A stretch of DNA of 64,000 nt from Sphingomonas sp. SORGH_AS_0950 (GCF_030818415.1 NZ_JAUTAE010000001.1:3436001-3500000); one strand, 5' to 3'; positions 46,017 through 54,558 are shown, numbered from the stretch's first letter. Notes: generated by a model from the letters alone, not told the origin. Numbers and translations: made by a program.

Positions 46017-46817
46017 ATGTCGCTTGGACAGCAGCTTGCGCCCCATCTTCCCTTCCTGCGGCGCTATGGCCGGGCCCTGACCGGCAGCCAGATGCACGGC
46101 GACAAATATGTCCGCGCCACGCTGGAGGCGATCGTCGCGGCCCCCGACCAGTTTCCGCGCGACGTCGATCCGCGCCTGGGCCTCTACCGCATGTTCCAGG
46201 GCATCTGGTCGTCGGCCAATTACGACGAGTTGGACAATGACGGCGTCGATGCCGACGGCAATGAGGGCGTGGCGCGCGCCCGGCTGGCGCGGATGACCCC
46301 GCTGTCGCGTCAGGCGCTGCTGCTGACCGCGATGGAGGGCTTCACGCCCGAGGATGCAGCCTATCTGATCGATGTCGAGCCGAGCGAGGTCGAGAATCTC
46401 GTGTCCGAGGCGCTGGCCGAGATCGAGAAGCAGACCCGCGCCCGCGTCCTCATCATCGAGGACGAGCCGATCATCGCGATGGATATCGAGACGATCGTCC
46501 GCGACCTGGGGCATGAGGTGACCGGCGTCGCCGTGACCCGCGACGAGGCGGTGGCATTGGCGATGGAAGACCGGCCCGGCTTGGTGCTGGCCGACATCCA
46601 GCTGGCCGACGACAGCTCGGGCATCGACGCGGTCAAGGATATCCTGGCCGAGTTCGAGGTGCCGGTGATCTTCATCACCGCCTTCCCCGAGCGTCTGCTG
46701 ACCGGCGAGCGGCCCGAGCCGACCTTCCTCATCACCAAGCCGTTCCAGCGGTCGACGGTGAAGGCGGCGATCAGCCAGGCGCTGTTCTTCGACCAGAGCA
46801 CCGTTCCGGCCGAATAA
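46017..46817 (+). CDS. phyR: Response regulator PhyR with sigma-factor-like domain
   Basis: A 266-residue master regulator of the general stress response. Residues 1-130 mimic an ECF sigma factor (LPFLRRYGRALTGSQMHGDK, RMTPLSRQALLLTAMEGFTPEDAAYLIDVEPSEV) and act as decoy for NepR. Residues 138-260 form a receiver: RVLIIEDEPIIAMDIETI, phospho-acceptor Asp in LVLADIQLADDSSGID, VIFITAFPER, and the Lys in LITKPFQRSTVK. When phosphorylated it binds NepR and frees EcfG. AGGGAG lies 12 bases upstream of the ATG, somewhat distant. Confidence 0.97.
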   Translation: MSLGQQLAPHLPFLRRYGRALTGSQMHGDKYVRATLEAIVAAPDQFPRDVDPRLGLYRMFQGIWSSANYDELDNDGVDADGNEGVARARLARMTPLSRQALLLTAMEGFTPEDAAYLIDVEPSEVENLVSEALAEIEKQTRARVLIIEDEPIIAMDIETIVRDLGHEVTGVAVTRDEAVALAMEDRPGLVLADIQLADDSSGIDAVKDILAEFEVPVIFITAFPERLLTGERPEPTFLITKPFQRSTVKAAISQALFFDQSTVPAE

Positions 46818-46846
46818 GGCCGTCGGGACGAAAGATCATCGGTTAC

Positions 46847-46871
46847 GGACCCAAAACGGTCGACAGGCGTT
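46847..46871 (+). promoter_or_regulatory. Weak EcfG-like promoter before the 45-residue ORF and ecfG
   Basis: GGACC (46847-46851), 16 bases, CGTT (46868-46871): one mismatch in the -35. If used, transcription would start about 3 bases before the small ORF's ATG, making it leaderless, while ecfG would have a long leader. Confidence 0.35.
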
Positions 46872-46880
46872 GAGGTGGAC

Positions 46881-47018
46881 ATGGCTGATCCCGAACATCC
46901 CATCCATGTCTCCAAGGAAGACGCACGGGCAGGATCGACCCCGCATGTGACGCGGTACATCCTGCCCATATCGCTGGTGCTGGTCATCGCGATCTTTGCC
47001 TGGCTGGTGCTCCGCTGA
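46881..47018 (+). CDS. 45-residue single-span membrane peptide between phyR and ecfG
   Basis: A short frame with GAGG six bases before the ATG. The product has a hydrophilic N-terminus (MADPEHPIHVSKEDARAGST) and one C-terminal membrane helix (YILPISLVLVIAIFAWLVLR), ending right at the membrane face: a tail-anchored topology. Spacing to phyR (63 bases) and to ecfG (118 bases) suggests a shared stress operon. I do not recognise a family; a role tuning PhyR/NepR/EcfG signalling at the membrane, or a stress-protective envelope peptide, are both open. Confidence 0.7.
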   Translation: MADPEHPIHVSKEDARAGSTPHVTRYILPISLVLVIAIFAWLVLR

Positions 47019-47136
47019 TCGCGATACGGCCTTCGGGCGGGTCCATTATGGCTTTGGACCGGCTGGCAATTTTGGGCCCGCAACCCTATATTTCGAAACG
47101 GTCGCGCATGCGGCCGCTTCCGACGATCGGATTTTC

Positions 47137-47775
47137 ATGACGCAGCCACTGATGCAGGACGATATCGAGGTCGACGCCCCCGTCGAGCACGTCGCCCTGC
47201 CCGATTCCGAGTTCAAGACCGAGCTGGCGCGCGTGATTCCCCATCTTCGCGCATTCGGGCGCTCTCTGTCGGGCAGCCGCGACCTGGCCGACGATCTGGT
47301 GCAGGAAACGCTGCTCAAGGCCTGGGCGGCGCGCAAGCGGTTCCAGGCGGGCACCAATATGCGGGCCTGGACCTTCATCATCCTGCGCAACCTCTATCTC
47401 TCGCAGATGCGCCGCGCGCGCTTCAAGGGCGAGTGGGACGATCTGGTCGCCGACCGCATCCTTGCTGCCCCCGCCAGCCAGGACCGCCATGTCGAGCTGG
47501 GCGATATGCAGCGTGCGCTGATGCACCTGCCGCAGCCGCAGCGCGAGGCGCTGATCCTCGTCGGCGCGGGTGGCTTCGCCTATGAGGAAGCGGCGGAAAT
47601 CTGCAACGTCGCGGTCGGCACGATCAAGAGCCGGGTCGCACGGGGGCGCGTCGCGCTGGAGGCGATCCTGAGCGAAGGCGCATTGCCATCGCGTCGTCTG
47701 CACGAAACCGACAGCAGCAAGACCGCGCTCGACAGCATCATGGGCGACGTCGACCAGCTGAGCGGCGGTCGCTAA
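47137..47775 (+). CDS. ecfG: General stress response ECF sigma factor EcfG
   Basis: A 212-residue ECF15-type sigma factor. Region 2: FKTELARVIPHLRAFGRSLSGSRDLADDLVQETLLKAWAARKRFQAGTNMRAWTF (helix ranges given in parts: LADDLVQETLLKAWAA is 2.2, TNMRAWTFIILRNLYLS is 2.4). Region 4: LPQPQREALILVGAGGFAYE then EEAAEICNVAVGTIKSRVAR is the -35 recognition helix-turn-helix. Released from NepR by PhyR, it transcribes stress genes from GGAAC-N16/17-CGTT promoters. ATG 47137 is used; ATG 47152 is possible. A terminator follows. Confidence 0.95.
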   Translation: MTQPLMQDDIEVDAPVEHVALPDSEFKTELARVIPHLRAFGRSLSGSRDLADDLVQETLLKAWAARKRFQAGTNMRAWTFIILRNLYLSQMRRARFKGEWDDLVADRILAAPASQDRHVELGDMQRALMHLPQPQREALILVGAGGFAYEEAAEICNVAVGTIKSRVARGRVALEAILSEGALPSRRLHETDSSKTALDSIMGDVDQLSGGR

Positions 47776-47796
47776 GCCGACCCGACGAATTTTTCC

Positions 47797-47832
47797 CGGC
47801 CGCTCTGCCCGATGGGGTGGGGCGGCCGTTTT
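47797..47832 (+). terminator. Terminator after ecfG
   Basis: CGGCCGC and GCGGCCG arms with additional pairing in the loop (TGCCC/GGGGT), followed by TTTTCG, about 22 bases after the ecfG stop. Confidence 0.8.
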
Positions 47833-47885
47833 CGTGACATGGGGCCGGGCCGACATGGCATAACGGCCCGAGCGTCGCGGCCGGA

Positions 47886-48053
47886 TCAATGGTGCTGCGC
47901 GGGCTCGTCCAGTCGCGCGAGCAGGCGGACCCAATGGTCGGGCAGGCGCAGCGGATCGGAAAAGGCGGCGCGCAGCGCGCAGCCAATATCGTCCACCCGC
48001 CGGGGGGCGGGGACGATATGGATAGGTCCGGTCCATGCTTCTGTGCTCGTCAT
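47886..48053 (-). CDS. 55-residue ORF between ecfG and glnE
   Basis: Read leftward, a 56-codon frame with strong GC preference at third positions. Product: MTSTEAWTGPIHIVPAPRRV at the start, then DDIGCALRAAFSDPLRLPDH and WVRLLARLDEPAQHH. Amphipathic, basic, soluble, two-helix character. No clear ribosome-binding site was seen, and no family is recognised. The remaining gap sequence (47833-47885, 48054-48162) holds nothing else obvious. Confidence 0.5.
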   Translation of the reverse strand: MTSTEAWTGPIHIVPAPRRVDDIGCALRAAFSDPLRLPDHWVRLLARLDEPAQHH

Positions 48054-48162
48054 GCCATCATAACCGATGAAGGCTTGACAGGTTGCAAAAATTGTGAAGC
48101 TGCTTCGTTAACCTCGGGGAAAGCCTTTTGCGGTGCGCGCGCAAGAGGGTAGAAGTGGCGGC

Positions 48163-50823
48163 ATGAATGTCCCCGCCTGTCCGCAACTGCCCGATGCCCT
48201 CGACCGGGCGCGGCGTCATTCCCCCTTTCTGGCGATGCTGCTCGACCGCGAGCCGGAAATCGCAGGCATGGCGAGCGAAGGGCGGCTGGCCGATCTGCCG
48301 ATGCTCGACCCCACGCTGCCGGTCGGCACCGCGCTGCGGCGGCGGCGGCGCGCGCTGGCGCTGACCGTCGCGCTGGGGGATCTGGCGGGGGTCTATGACC
48401 TGACCGAAGTGACCTGCCGGCTGACCGACTTTGCCGACGAGGCGCTGTCTCATGCGATCCGCGCGGCGATCCTGGAGCGGACGCCGGATGCCGAGCCGGT
48501 CGGCTTCGCCGCCATCGCGCTGGGGAAGCAGGGTAGCCGCGAGCTGAACTATTCCTCCGATATCGACCCCATCCTGATCTTCGATCCCGCCACATTGCCC
48601 CGTCGCCCGCGTGAGGAACCCGAAGAGGCGGCGGTGCGGATCGGCAAGCGGGTGGTCGAACTGCTCCAGGCGCGCGACGGCGATGGCTATGTGCTGCGCG
48701 TCGATTTGCGGCTGCGGCCCTCGCCCGAGGCGACGCCGATCGCGATTCCCGTCGAGGGGGCGATCGCCTATTATGAAAGCCAGGCGCTGACCTGGGAGCG
48801 CGCGGCGTTCATCCGTGCGCGCGCGGCGGCGGGGGACATGGCGCTGGGCCAGCGTTTCCTCGACGCGATCCGGCCCTTCGTCTGGCGCCGCGCGCTCGAT
48901 TTCGGCGCGGTGGGCGAGATTCGCGACCTGACCCGGCGAATCCGCGATCACCATGCGCAGGGGCAGGCGCTGGGCCCCGGCTATGACCTGAAGCGCGGGC
49001 GCGGCGGGATTCGCGAGATCGAGTTCTTCGCGCAGATCCACCAGTTGATCCATGGTGGCCGCGACCCGTCGCTGCGCGCGCCCGCCACCCGCGACGCGCT
49101 GGCGCGGCTGGCCGAGGCGGGGCGGATCGATCCGGGCGAGGCGGCGGCGCTGTCCGACGCCTATGTCCTGCTGCGCACGATCGAGCACCGGGTGCAGATG
49201 ATCGACGACCGCCAGACTCACCAGTTGCCCAAAAGCGAGGCGCTCGACCGGGTGGCGCATCTGCACGGGCTGGCGGACGGTGCGGCGCTGGTCGCGACGC
49301 TGGCCCCGGTCACCGCGCGGGTGGGGCAATGCTATGATGCGCTGGACGCCGACGAGCGGCCGCGGCTGCCGCACGACCCGGTGCTGCTGAGCGAACGGCT
49401 GGTCGCGGCGGGCCTGCGCGATATCGAGGCGGCGGCGCGGCGGATCGCGGCCTGGCGTGGGGGCGACTATCCCGCGCTGCGCAGCCCGGCGGCGCGCGAG
49501 GCGCTCGACGCGGTGCTGCCCACCCTGGTCGAGGCGCTGGGCGAGGCGCCCGATCCGGATGCCGCGCTGCTCAAGCTCGATTCGCTGTTCGAGCGGATGA
49601 CGAGCGCGATCAACATCTTCCGCCTGTTGGAGGCGCGGCCGGGGCTCGCCAGCCTGACCGTCGCGATCCTCAGCCATGCCGCGCCGCTGGCGACCGAACT
49701 GGCGCGGCGACCGGCCTTGCTGGACGGGCTGATCGACGCTTCCGCCTTCGAGCCGCTGCCCGCGATCGCGGTCCTCGAACGCGCGATGCGGGGCGGCGAG
49801 GCGGGGCAGGATTATCAGGACCGGCTGGACCATGTCCGCCGCGTCGTCGGGGAGCTTCGGTTCGCGCTGGGGGCGCAGATCGTGGCGGGGCGCGCCGATC
49901 CGTTGGAGGTGGCGGGCGGCTATGCCCGCGTCGCCGAGGCGGCGGTCGGGGTGCTGGCGCAGGCGACGGTGGACGCATTCGTCGCGGCGCATGGCCGGGT
50001 GCCGGACAGCGAGCTGGTGATATTGGCGCTGGGCCGGATGGGCGGGGCGGCGCTGACCCATGCCTCGGACCTCGACCTCGTCTATCTGTTCACCGGCGAT
50101 TTCGCGGCCGAGTCCGACGGACCCAAGCCGCTGGGCGCGACGCTCTATTACAACCGGCTGGCGCAGCGGGTGACGGCGGCCCTGTCGGTGCCGACCCAGG
50201 CGGGGCCGCTCTATCCGGTCGACACCCGGCTGCGCCCCTCGGGAACGCAGGGGCCGCTGGTCGTCTCGGTCGACAGTTTCGCGCGTTACCAGAGCGAGGA
50301 TGCCTGGACCTGGGAGCATATGGCGCTGACCCGCGCGCGGCCGATCTTCGGATCGGCAGCGGCGCGCGCGCATGTCGCGGCGATCGTCGCCGATGTGCTG
50401 GGCGGCCGCCGCCCGCCGCGCGATGTGCAGGCCGAGGCGGGCGAGATGCGCCGCGAGATGGCGCGGCATAAGCCGCCGCAGGGGCCTTTCGACGTGAAGC
50501 TGTTGCCCGGTGGCCTGGTCGATCTGGAGTTCGCGGTGCATCGTACCCAGCTGGCCGAGCGGACCGGCTTCGCCCCCGATCTTGCGCAGGCGATCGCGGC
50601 GCTGGTCGGGCAGGGGCTGATGCCGCCCGCCATGGCGCAGGCGCATGACGTACTGACCCGCGCGCTGGTCGCCTTCCGCCTGCTGGTCCCCGATGGGCAG
50701 GAGCCGCCCGTCGCCACCCGCCCGCTGATCGCGCGCGCCATGGGGCTGCCCGATTGGGCGGCGGTGGTTGCCACGCTGGAGGCGACGCGGCAGGAGGTGC
50801 TCCACGTCTGGCAAGGAGAATGA
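48163..50823 (+). CDS. glnE: Bifunctional glutamine synthetase adenylyltransferase / adenylyl-removing enzyme
   Basis: An 886-residue enzyme that inactivates and reactivates glutamine synthetase by AMP transfer, controlled by PII. Two nucleotidyltransferase domains: first (deadenylylase) with LGKQGSRELNYSSDIDPILIFD (about residues 120-141) and VDLRLRPSPEATPIA; second (adenylylase) with LALGRMGGAALTHASDLDLVYLF (about 625-647) and DTRLRPSGTQGPLVVS. KRGRGGIREIEFFAQIHQL links the first domain to the central helical part. Shorter than E. coli GlnE but normal for sphingomonads. ATG 48163 chosen. Confidence 0.95.
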   Translation: MNVPACPQLPDALDRARRHSPFLAMLLDREPEIAGMASEGRLADLPMLDPTLPVGTALRRRRRALALTVALGDLAGVYDLTEVTCRLTDFADEALSHAIRAAILERTPDAEPVGFAAIALGKQGSRELNYSSDIDPILIFDPATLPRRPREEPEEAAVRIGKRVVELLQARDGDGYVLRVDLRLRPSPEATPIAIPVEGAIAYYESQALTWERAAFIRARAAAGDMALGQRFLDAIRPFVWRRALDFGAVGEIRDLTRRIRDHHAQGQALGPGYDLKRGRGGIREIEFFAQIHQLIHGGRDPSLRAPATRDALARLAEAGRIDPGEAAALSDAYVLLRTIEHRVQMIDDRQTHQLPKSEALDRVAHLHGLADGAALVATLAPVTARVGQCYDALDADERPRLPHDPVLLSERLVAAGLRDIEAAARRIAAWRGGDYPALRSPAAREALDAVLPTLVEALGEAPDPDAALLKLDSLFERMTSAINIFRLLEARPGLASLTVAILSHAAPLATELARRPALLDGLIDASAFEPLPAIAVLERAMRGGEAGQDYQDRLDHVRRVVGELRFALGAQIVAGRADPLEVAGGYARVAEAAVGVLAQATVDAFVAAHGRVPDSELVILALGRMGGAALTHASDLDLVYLFTGDFAAESDGPKPLGATLYYNRLAQRVTAALSVPTQAGPLYPVDTRLRPSGTQGPLVVSVDSFARYQSEDAWTWEHMALTRARPIFGSAAARAHVAAIVADVLGGRRPPRDVQAEAGEMRREMARHKPPQGPFDVKLLPGGLVDLEFAVHRTQLAERTGFAPDLAQAIAALVGQGLMPPAMAQAHDVLTRALVAFRLLVPDGQEPPVATRPLIARAMGLPDWAAVVATLEATRQEVLHVWQGE

Positions 50824-50827
50824 AGCG

Positions 50828-51283
50828 ATGGACAAGGGCGATCCGATTCCGGCGGTCACGGTGACCACGGCCGAGGGACAGCCGCTGGCGCTGGGCGAGG
50901 TGGCGGGGCCGCTGGTCGTCTATTTCTATCCCAAGGACGATACGAGCGGCTGCACCCGCGAGGCGCAGGACTTCACCGCGCTGGCCGAGGCATTCCGGTC
51001 GGCGGGCGTGCGGGTGATCGGCATCTCCAAGGACAGCCCCGCCAAGCACCAGAAATTTGCGGCGAAATATGAGCTGACCGTCGAACTCGCCAGCGACGAG
51101 GACGGCACCGCGTGCGAGGCGTTCGGCGTGTGGGGCGAGAAGAAGCTGTACGGCAAGACCTATATGGGGATCGAGCGCGCGACCTTCCTGTTCGATCGCG
51201 TGGGGCGGCTGGCGACCAGCTGGCGCAAGGTGAAGGTGCCGGGACATGCCGAGGCCGTGCTGGAGGCGGCGCGCGCGCTTTGA
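50828..51283 (+). CDS. bcp: Thioredoxin-dependent peroxiredoxin, Bcp/PrxQ family
   Basis: A 151-residue peroxiredoxin reducing organic and hydrogen peroxides. VVYFYPKDDTSGCTREAQDF contains the peroxidatic Cys, GISKDSPAKHQKFAAKY and FGVWGEKKLYGKTYMGIERATFLFD are family blocks. The resolving Cys five residues after the peroxidatic one in E. coli Bcp is Gln here; a distal Cys occurs in EDGTACEAFGVW. It begins 4 bases after glnE, so co-transcription is likely. Confidence 0.93.
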   Translation: MDKGDPIPAVTVTTAEGQPLALGEVAGPLVVYFYPKDDTSGCTREAQDFTALAEAFRSAGVRVIGISKDSPAKHQKFAAKYELTVELASDEDGTACEAFGVWGEKKLYGKTYMGIERATFLFDRVGRLATSWRKVKVPGHAEAVLEAARAL

Positions 51284-51285
51284 CC

Positions 51286-52110
51286 ATGACCAGCCTGGCC
51301 GAGGCGTGCGCGGCGGTGCTGCGCGAGAGCGACCCGCTGACCAAAGTGCGGCTGGCCCGTGCGTCGGCGCGCGCGTGGCGGCGCGGCGATCTGGCGCATC
51401 GGTTCGACGCGGCGATGCCCGACGCGCCGGGGCGGCCCGCGCGTCCCGAATTGCTGCCGCCCAACCGCATGCCCAAACGCGGGCGCGGCGGATCGGAAAA
51501 GGGGCGGATCGCGCTGCTCCATGCGCTGGCGCATATCGAGTTCGCGGCGATCGACCTGGCCTTCGATGCGGCGGGCCGGTTCGGCGCGCAGTTTCCGCGC
51601 AGCTTCGCCGACAACTGGATCTCGGTCGGCGCGGACGAGGCGATGCACTTTGCGGTGCTGTATCGGCGGCTGCGGGCGCTGGGCTCGGGTTATGGCGAAC
51701 TGCCCGCTCATGCCGGATTGTGGGAGGCGGCCGAGGAAACCGCGCATGACGCGATGGCGCGGCTGGCGGTGGTGCCACTGGTGCTGGAGGCGCGGGGGCT
51801 GGACGTCACGCCCGAGACGGTCGCGCGGGTTCGCGCCGGGGGCGACGAGGTGTCCGCGCGCATCCTCCAGCGTATCTATACCGACGAGATCCGGCATGTC
51901 GGATTCGGCGCCAAATGGTTCGGCTATCTCGCCGCGAACCATGACATCGCGCCCGCCGAGCATTGGCGGATGCTGGTCCGCCGCCACTTTCGCGGCGTCG
52001 TTAAGCCACCGTTCAACGACTCGGCGCGCGCCGCTGCCGGTCTGACGCGCGACTTCTATGCGCCCCTTGCGGACGAGGAACCTTCGACGGCACAAGCTGA
52101 CCGTCTGTAA
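51286..52110 (+). CDS. DUF455 family ferritin-like protein
   Basis: A 274-residue protein of the DUF455 family, a ferritin-like four-helix fold with probable di-iron site. Candidate ligands: ALLHALAHIEFAAIDLAFD, SVGADEAMHFAVLYRRLRAL, AEETAHDAMARLAVVPLV and YTDEIRHVGFGAKWFGYL (repeated E..H pairs). No enzymatic activity is established for the family. It starts 2 bases after the bcp stop, forming a glnE-bcp-DUF455 transcription unit. Confidence 0.87.
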   Translation: MTSLAEACAAVLRESDPLTKVRLARASARAWRRGDLAHRFDAAMPDAPGRPARPELLPPNRMPKRGRGGSEKGRIALLHALAHIEFAAIDLAFDAAGRFGAQFPRSFADNWISVGADEAMHFAVLYRRLRALGSGYGELPAHAGLWEAAEETAHDAMARLAVVPLVLEARGLDVTPETVARVRAGGDEVSARILQRIYTDEIRHVGFGAKWFGYLAANHDIAPAEHWRMLVRRHFRGVVKPPFNDSARAAAGLTRDFYAPLADEEPSTAQADRL

Positions 52111-52199
52111 CGCGGTGGGGCTGCGAAACAGCATTGGATGGACGAAAGCCGGGCGATCCCGACAATGGGTGCGCTCGGCCGGAAAATTGCCGGGGTTCG

Positions 52200-52940
52200 A
52201 TGAAGCAGCGTCATACGTGGGGTAAATCGATTGCGGCACTCGTCGGAATCCTGACTGTCACCCTTTCCGGCCAGGGCGCCATCGCCGCCACCGGCCGTGC
52301 CCCCGCCACCCACAGCCCCGCAGGCCATGCCGCTCCCGCCAAGGCGGTCGGCGGCGAGTATATCCCCGCCAACAGCGCCGAAGCCTCCGCCGACCTGCGC
52401 ACCGACCAGCAGTTCCGGACCCTGTTCCAGACCTGGAAGAAGATGGACTCGGTCCAGAAGGGCGTGATCGCCATTCCGTCGGTCCAGCCGGTCGAACAGC
52501 TCAAGTTCACCAGCAATTTCGGCATCCGTTCCGACCCGTTCCGTGGCACCGCCGCGATGCATGCCGGGGTCGACATTCCCGGCCCGGTCGGCACCCCCAT
52601 TTATGCCACCGCCGACGGCATCGTCGACCATGCCGGTTGGCAGGGCGGCTATGGCAATTTGGTCGAGATCAACCATGGCAAGGGTATCGCCACCCGCTAT
52701 GGCCATTTGTCGAAGATCCTGGTCGCCGACGGCGCGCGCGTGACCCGCGGCCAGCTGATCGCGCTGATGGGCTCGACCGGCCGCTCGACCGGCCCGCACC
52801 TCCATTATGAAGTCCGCATGGACGGTCATGCGGTCAACCCGGTGCCCTTCCTGACCACCGGCGACTATCTGATGGCGTCGCAGGATCATGCGATCCACCA
52901 GATCCCGGTGTCGACCGACGGTCCGGCCGCGCAGGATTGA
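52200..52940 (+). CDS. Secreted M23-family metallopeptidase
   Basis: A 246-residue LytM-type protein. Signal peptide SIAALVGILTVTLSGQGAIAA, spacer, then the M23 domain: NFGIRSDPFRGTAAMHAGVD (first zinc ligands H and D), GIVDHAGWQGGYGNLVEINH, TRYGHLSKILVADGARV and GSTGRSTGPHLHYEVRMDG (HxH). All zinc residues are present, so endopeptidase activity on peptidoglycan crossbridges is expected rather than an EnvC-type inactive activator. It stands alone between the DUF455 gene and a repeat. Confidence 0.92.
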   Translation: MKQRHTWGKSIAALVGILTVTLSGQGAIAATGRAPATHSPAGHAAPAKAVGGEYIPANSAEASADLRTDQQFRTLFQTWKKMDSVQKGVIAIPSVQPVEQLKFTSNFGIRSDPFRGTAAMHAGVDIPGPVGTPIYATADGIVDHAGWQGGYGNLVEINHGKGIATRYGHLSKILVADGARVTRGQLIALMGSTGRSTGPHLHYEVRMDGHAVNPVPFLTTGDYLMASQDHAIHQIPVSTDGPAAQD

Positions 52941-52948
52941 TCGATATT

Positions 52949-53059
52949 CCTCCCCTGCATGGGGAGGGGGACCATGCTCGGCATGGTGGAGGGGTGTCTC
53001 GCTGGCCGGGACACCCCTTCGTCAATCCTACGGATGGCCACCTCCCCTTGCTGGGGAGG
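52949..53059. repeat. CTCCCC-type palindromic repeat (family B)
   Basis: Outer arms CCTCCCCTGCATGGGGAGG (52949-52967) and CCTCCCCTTGCTGGGGAGG (53041-53059) are each self-palindromic and flank inner repeats (CCATGCTCGGCATGG; GGGGTGTCTCGCTGGCCGGGACACCCC). Confidence 0.8.
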
Positions 53060-53110
53060 AATAGTGCGATCGGGATTGTTCACCCGGCCCCCTGCGCCTA
53101 TCTGATCCCC

Positions 53111-53449
53111 ATGGCCACCCAGATTTCCGACATCGCGCTGACTCCGTCCGCCGCCGCCCGCGTCGCGGCGATCGCCGAGCGGCAGAACAAGCCCGCCATC
53201 CTGCGCCTCTCGGTCGAAGGGGGTGGCTGTTCGGGCTTCCAGTACAAGTTCGGGCTGGCCGACAGTCCCGCCGAGGACGACACGGTCGCCGAGACGAACG
53301 GCGTCCGGCTGGTCGTCGACAGTATCAGCCTGGACCTCGTGCGCGGGGCAGAGGTCGATTATGTCGAATCGCTGGGCGGCGCGGCGTTTCGCGTGACCAA
53401 TCCCAACGCGGCCTCGGGCTGCGGCTGCGGCACCAGCTTCGCGGTCTGA
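53111..53449 (+). CDS. erpA: Iron-sulfur cluster insertion protein, A-type carrier
   Basis: A 112-residue HesB/IscA-type protein. LRLSVEGGGCSGFQYKFGL contains the first cysteine; NPNAASGCGCGTSFAV the paired cysteines. ErpA inserts clusters into target enzymes; the single-gene context outside isc/suf operons favours ErpA over IscA or SufA. ATG 53111 gives the normal length. The xthA gene starts 2 bases after its stop. Confidence 0.9.
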   Translation: MATQISDIALTPSAAARVAAIAERQNKPAILRLSVEGGGCSGFQYKFGLADSPAEDDTVAETNGVRLVVDSISLDLVRGAEVDYVESLGGAAFRVTNPNAASGCGCGTSFAV

Positions 53450-53450
53450 C

Positions 53451-54227
53451 GTGAAGATCACCACCTACAACATCAACGGGATCAAGGCCCGTTTGCCCCG
53501 CCTGCTCGAATATCTGGCCGAGGCGGACGCCGATATCGTCTGTCTCCAGGAACTGAAGACCAGCGACGAGACCTTTCCCGCCGCCGAGATCGAGGCCGCG
53601 GGGTACGGCGCGGTCTGGCACGGGCAGAAGAGCTGGAACGGCGTCGCGGTGCTGGCGCGCGGTACCCAGCCGGTCGAGCGGCAGCGCGGGCTGGCGGGCG
53701 AGCCCGAGGACGAGCATAGTCGCTATCTGGAATGCCAGGTCGGCGATCTGGTCGTCGCCTCGCTGTATCTGCCCAACGGCAATCCGCAGCCCGGGCCGAA
53801 ATTCGATTACAAGCTGCGCTGGATGGAGCGGCTGGCCGATCGGGCGCGGGCGCTGCTCGCCGAGGAAGTGCCCGCGGTGCTGGCGGGGGATTACAACGTC
53901 ATCCCGAATGACGACGACACCTTCTCGGTGCCCGCCATGGCCAGCGACGCGCTGATGCAGCCGGAGAGCCGCGCGGCCTATCGCCGGTTGCTGGCGCAGG
54001 GCTGGACCGACTCGCTGCGCACCCGCGCGCCCAAGGGCGGGGTGTGGACCTTCTGGGACTATCAGGCCGGGTCGTGGCAGCGCGATGCGGGTTTCCGCAT
54101 CGACCATCTGCTGCTCAGCCCGCAGGCGGCGGACCGGCTGGTCGATGCCGGGGTCGACAAAAGCTATCGCGGCCGGGAAAAGGCCAGCGACCACGCCCCG
54201 ACCTGGGTGCGGCTGCGCGACGACTGA
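53451..54227 (+). CDS. xthA: Exodeoxyribonuclease III
   Basis: A 258-residue AP endonuclease/3'-5' exonuclease. MKITTYNINGIKARLPRLLEYL, DIVCLQELKT (catalytic Glu), YLPNGNPQPGPKFDYKLRWM, VLAGDYNVIPNDDD and FRIDHLLLSP, ending SDHAPTWVRL with the catalytic Asp-His. GTG start one base after the erpA stop. A base-excision repair enzyme of the Xth class. Confidence 0.94.
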   Translation: MKITTYNINGIKARLPRLLEYLAEADADIVCLQELKTSDETFPAAEIEAAGYGAVWHGQKSWNGVAVLARGTQPVERQRGLAGEPEDEHSRYLECQVGDLVVASLYLPNGNPQPGPKFDYKLRWMERLADRARALLAEEVPAVLAGDYNVIPNDDDTFSVPAMASDALMQPESRAAYRRLLAQGWTDSLRTRAPKGGVWTFWDYQAGSWQRDAGFRIDHLLLSPQAADRLVDAGVDKSYRGREKASDHAPTWVRLRDD

Positions 54228-54330
54228 CGCCGGGCCGGGCCATCCCGGTTAAGGCTGGCCCCCTGCGCGCCGCCCCCGTTTCCAAGGTCCCCGACATTCG
54301 CTGGGGGCATTGGATCTGGGGCCGATCGAC

Positions 54331-54558
54331 ATTCAGCGCTGCCTTTCCTTCCCTCGCCCCTCGCAGAGGGGAGAGGGTTGCGCAGACTTGGTCTTTGCGA
54401 AAGCAAAGGCTTAGTCGGAGCTGGGTGAGGGGTGCATGCGCGCAGCGCGCGAGCCTTTTGGCTCGCTCAACCCCTCACCCAAGCTGCGCTAGCCAGCGAG
54501 CTGGCAAGCTCCGCTAACCCTCTCCCCTGTCCAGGGGAGAGGGGAAGAAGAAGCGATA
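54331..54558. repeat. Long intergenic repeat (family C), left copy
   Basis: Composite palindromic sequence with outer words CCCTCGCCCC/GGGGAGAGGG. Its first 94 bases (54341-54434) are identical to the reverse complement of 57972-58065, and the remainder also matches the reverse complement of 57843-57971 with small indels. No coding sequence. Confidence 0.9.

Noticed and set aside
26724..53059. CRISPR array
   Set aside because: The repeats are far apart, self-palindromic and irregular, with no regularly spaced unique spacers and no cas genes.
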